A DNA stretch of 50,289 nt from Bacillus sp. (in: firmicutes) (lineage in GTDB: Bacteria; Bacillota; Bacilli; Bacillales; Salisediminibacteriaceae), in assembly GCA_021208645.1 (NCBI GenBank), contig JAJOJL010000056.1, forward strand, positions 1-50,289, read 5' to 3'. The position numbers and the translations under genes are program-made. This document shows positions 48,226 through 50,289 of the stretch, piece by piece (the first letter of the stretch is position 1; every line of letters starts with the position of its first letter). Under the pieces are notes generated by a model. The model was given only the letters and a program-made list of their open reading frames with translations, had not been told where the DNA came from and did no database searches.

Positions 48226-49701
48226 ATGACTGAAAAACGAGCAATTACAGTTGCAAAAGGTGATGGAATTGGTCCAGAAATTATGGAAGCTACATTGAAG
48301 GTATTGGAGCATGCAGGCGCCCAAATTGAGCCGGAATTTATTGATATTGGGGAAAAAGTGTATTTAAACGGCTATTCAGCGGGAATTACTGATGATGCTT
48401 GGGAATCACTACGGCGTACGAAGGTATTTCTTAAAGCTCCAATCACTACCCCTCAAGGAGGCGGTTTTAAAAGCTTAAATGTAACTGTCCGTAAATCACT
48501 TGGCTTATATGCAAATGTTAGACCTTGTATTTCCTTTGACCCGATTGTGAAAACAAAGCACCCGAATATGGACATTGTTATCGTTCGTGAAAACGAAGAA
48601 GATCTGTATGCCGGTATCGAGCATCAGCAAACTCCTGAAGTCGTTCAATGTTTGAAGCTCATTACGAAGCCTGGAACTGAAAAAATCGTTCGTTATGCCT
48701 TTGAATATGCTCGTAAAAATAACCGTAAAAAAGTCACTTGTTTTACAAAAGACAATATTATGAAGCTTACGGATGGTCTTTTCCATAAAGTTTTTGACGA
48801 GATAGCAATAGAGTATCCTGAAATTGAAGCAGAGCATTGGATCATCGATATTGGTATGGCAAAAATGGCTGATACACCAGAAAACTTTGATGTCATTGTC
48901 ATGCCTAACCTATACGGTGATATTGCTTCTGACGTTGCCGCGCAAATTGCCGGAAGTGTTGGTTTAGCCGGATCTGCTAATATTGGTGACGGTTGTGCCA
49001 TGTTTGAAGCCATCCACGGTAGTGCTCCTAGACGAGCTGAACAAAACTTGGCAAACCCTTCAGGACTATTACAAGGGGCAATTATGATGCTTGTCCACAT
49101 TGGCCAGCCAGAAGTTGCTACAAACATTCATAATGCTTGGTTAAAAACATTAGAAGACGGTATTCACACCTATGACATCGCTAAAGGTGGGCCTTCTGTT
49201 GGCACATCAGAATTTGCCAATGCGATCATTGAGCGTTTAGGTCAAAAGCCAACTAAGTGGGAGCCTGTCAGTTATGAAGTTCAAGAACAAGGATCTGAAG
49301 AAGTAGCTGCTTCTGCTGAACCTGCCCTTCCATTACTTCCTAAGGACCGCAAAACCGAGGTTGTTCGTGAACTTGACGGTGTAGATGTATTCCTATTTAA
49401 TAATGAACTGACAGCTAATGAGTTAGGGGAAAAACTAGAAGCAGTTGCTGGTCCAGAATTTAAACTTGTAATTATTACGAACCGTGGTGTTAAAGTATAT
49501 CCAAATGGACTTCCAGAAACATTTACTACAGACCATTGGCGTTGCCGTTTCTATCCTTCAAGTGAGAGTGATGCAGTAACGAATGTAGAAATAGCCAGCC
49601 TATTAAACCGTGTTTCTGAAACTCAACTAGATTGGATTAAAGTGGAGAACTTATACAAATTTGATGGTGAACTTGGTTATTCATTAGGACAAGGCCAATA
49701 A
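48226..49701 (+). CDS. icd: isocitrate dehydrogenase, long form with C-terminal extension
   Basis: 491 residues. The NADP/NAD-isocitrate dehydrogenase core has AKGDGIGPEIM, VRPCISFDP, DIVIVRENEEDLYAGIEH, MPNLYGDIASDVAAQIAGS and GCAMFEAIHGSAP. It continues about 130 residues past the usual end into a small domain (VDVFLFNNELTANELGEKLEAV...RCRFYP), as in Thermus thermophilus IDH and its relatives in Rickettsia. B. subtilis Icd is a different, 423-residue type. It converts isocitrate to 2-oxoglutarate. Coenzyme preference cannot be read with certainty. The ATG at 48226 follows AAAGGAAAAGGAG. Confidence 0.87.
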   Translation: MTEKRAITVAKGDGIGPEIMEATLKVLEHAGAQIEPEFIDIGEKVYLNGYSAGITDDAWESLRRTKVFLKAPITTPQGGGFKSLNVTVRKSLGLYANVRPCISFDPIVKTKHPNMDIVIVRENEEDLYAGIEHQQTPEVVQCLKLITKPGTEKIVRYAFEYARKNNRKKVTCFTKDNIMKLTDGLFHKVFDEIAIEYPEIEAEHWIIDIGMAKMADTPENFDVIVMPNLYGDIASDVAAQIAGSVGLAGSANIGDGCAMFEAIHGSAPRRAEQNLANPSGLLQGAIMMLVHIGQPEVATNIHNAWLKTLEDGIHTYDIAKGGPSVGTSEFANAIIERLGQKPTKWEPVSYEVQEQGSEEVAASAEPALPLLPKDRKTEVVRELDGVDVFLFNNELTANELGEKLEAVAGPEFKLVIITNRGVKVYPNGLPETFTTDHWRCRFYPSSESDAVTNVEIASLLNRVSETQLDWIKVENLYKFDGELGYSLGQGQ

Positions 49702-49721
49702 TTCGAAGTAATTTAATAATG

Positions 49722-49758
49722 GAGGAGCTCCTCTAGTTTTGGGGGCTTCTTTTCTTTC
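49722..49758 (+). terminator. terminator after icd
   Basis: GGAGCTCCT pairs with GGGGGCTTC (with several G-T wobbles) and is followed by TTTTC. About 20 bases after the stop. Confidence 0.5.
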
Positions 49759-49989
49759 TGATGAGAATGAAAGCATAACATTTTTTCTAATGTATATGAA
49801 ATGGATTAGTATTCGGTCAAGGGCAAAGATGTTCAAAATTAATAAAATTAATGTTTACCCGAGAAAAATTGGCGATGTTTCTTGCTAATTATAAATTACT
49901 CCGAAGACAATGGGATCATACTCAGCCATTGGAACATTTGGGCAACAAAAAGTGGATTGAAATTTGGCCGTTTTAAAAGCCTTTCTCAT

Positions 49990-50073
49990 TTTACTATCCG
50001 TTTTGAAGTGTTTACTATCCGTTAAGTGGGATTTACTATCCGTCATTGACCATTTACTAGCCATTGACACAAT
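49990..50073. repeat. 21-bp tandem direct repeat, four units
   Basis: TTTACTATCCGT begins at 49990, 50011 and 50032, and a degenerate TTTACTAGCCAT at 50053: an exact 21-bp period. On the minus strand the open frame 49885-50070 carries matching 7-residue units TDSKSHL, TDSKHFK, TDSKMRK. The frame starts at an ATG without a ribosome site, so the peptide may not be made. It lies between icd and the 5S gene. Only this repeat and one terminator were found in 49759-50162. Confidence 0.7.
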
Positions 50074-50121
50074 TTAGCCACATATCAATATCAACTAATG
50101 AACACTCATTTTTGTAAAAAC

Positions 50122-50160
50122 ACAAAAAAAGACACTCTCCATCGAAAATGTCTTTTTTAT
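50122..50160 (-). terminator. rRNA operon terminator
   Basis: On the minus strand AAAAAAGACA pairs with TGTCTTTTTT around a TTTTCGATGGAGAG loop, just after the 3' end of 5S rRNA. Confidence 0.85.
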
Positions 50161-50162
50161 TT

Positions 50163-50279
<117 letters not shown>

Positions 50280-50289
50280 TATTGAGTTT

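Noticed and set aside
49885-50070. A protein gene made of TDSK heptads
   Set aside because: Kept only as a repeat: no ribosome site and no clear end signal support translation.

Overview
The window looks like a chromosomal segment of an endospore-forming, low-GC Bacillaceae bacterium. It is AT-rich, has strong GGAGG-type ribosome binding sites with several TTG and GTG starts, and carries relatives of Bacillus subtilis genes (YpvA, YkuK, CsgA, YkwD, a bactofilin/M23 pair, PxpABC). The genus cannot be fixed from the sequence alone.

Layout. 0-8 kb: the tail of an unknown gene, a frameshifted TraB-family gene, a MITE-like palindromic repeat, a DUF2062 membrane protein, a degenerate tyrosine-recombinase-like protein, a divergent PRPP synthetase paralogue, a TRM11-like RNA methyltransferase, and a two-component system. 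8-10 kb: an ABC exporter just upstream of that two-component system. 10-16 kb: a YpvA/DinG-type helicase, a composite repeat and PEP carboxylase. 16-25 kb: a FAD amine oxidase, TauE exporter, SRPBCC protein, MDR oxidoreductase and a 5-oxoprolinase operon (pxpB-pxpA-pxpC) led by a multi-pass transporter. 25-34.6 kb: small conserved and spore-related genes, a broken orphan Type III-like DNA methyltransferase, a DUF116 protein, a flavodoxin, an ATP-grasp ligase and a row of tiny sporulation-type genes including csgA. 34.7-36.2 kb: a gene fusing an XRE-type DNA-binding domain to an F1-ATPase-beta-like domain without a P-loop, then a second copy of the MITE-like repeat. 36-42 kb: an AddAB/RexAB-like helicase-nuclease pair. 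42-50 kb: a CAP-domain lipoprotein, KsgA-like methyltransferase, proline-iminopeptidase-like hydrolase, bactofilin plus M23 peptidase, an MmcB-like nuclease-fold protein with a zinc ribbon, a long-form isocitrate dehydrogenase, a 21-bp tandem repeat and the 5S end of an rRNA operon.

Two things dominate. First, at least 16 single-base frameshifts interrupt about a dozen genes, including core ones such as ppc. Most sit in A/T homopolymers and are mostly one base too long. This pattern points to uncorrected sequencing indels rather than mass gene decay, so split genes are annotated over their full reconstructed span. Second, the most novel-looking locus is the HTH/F1-beta-like fusion at 34.7-35.7 kb, which has palindromes upstream that could be its own operators. 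No CRISPR array, tRNA, prophage or intact insertion sequence was seen.
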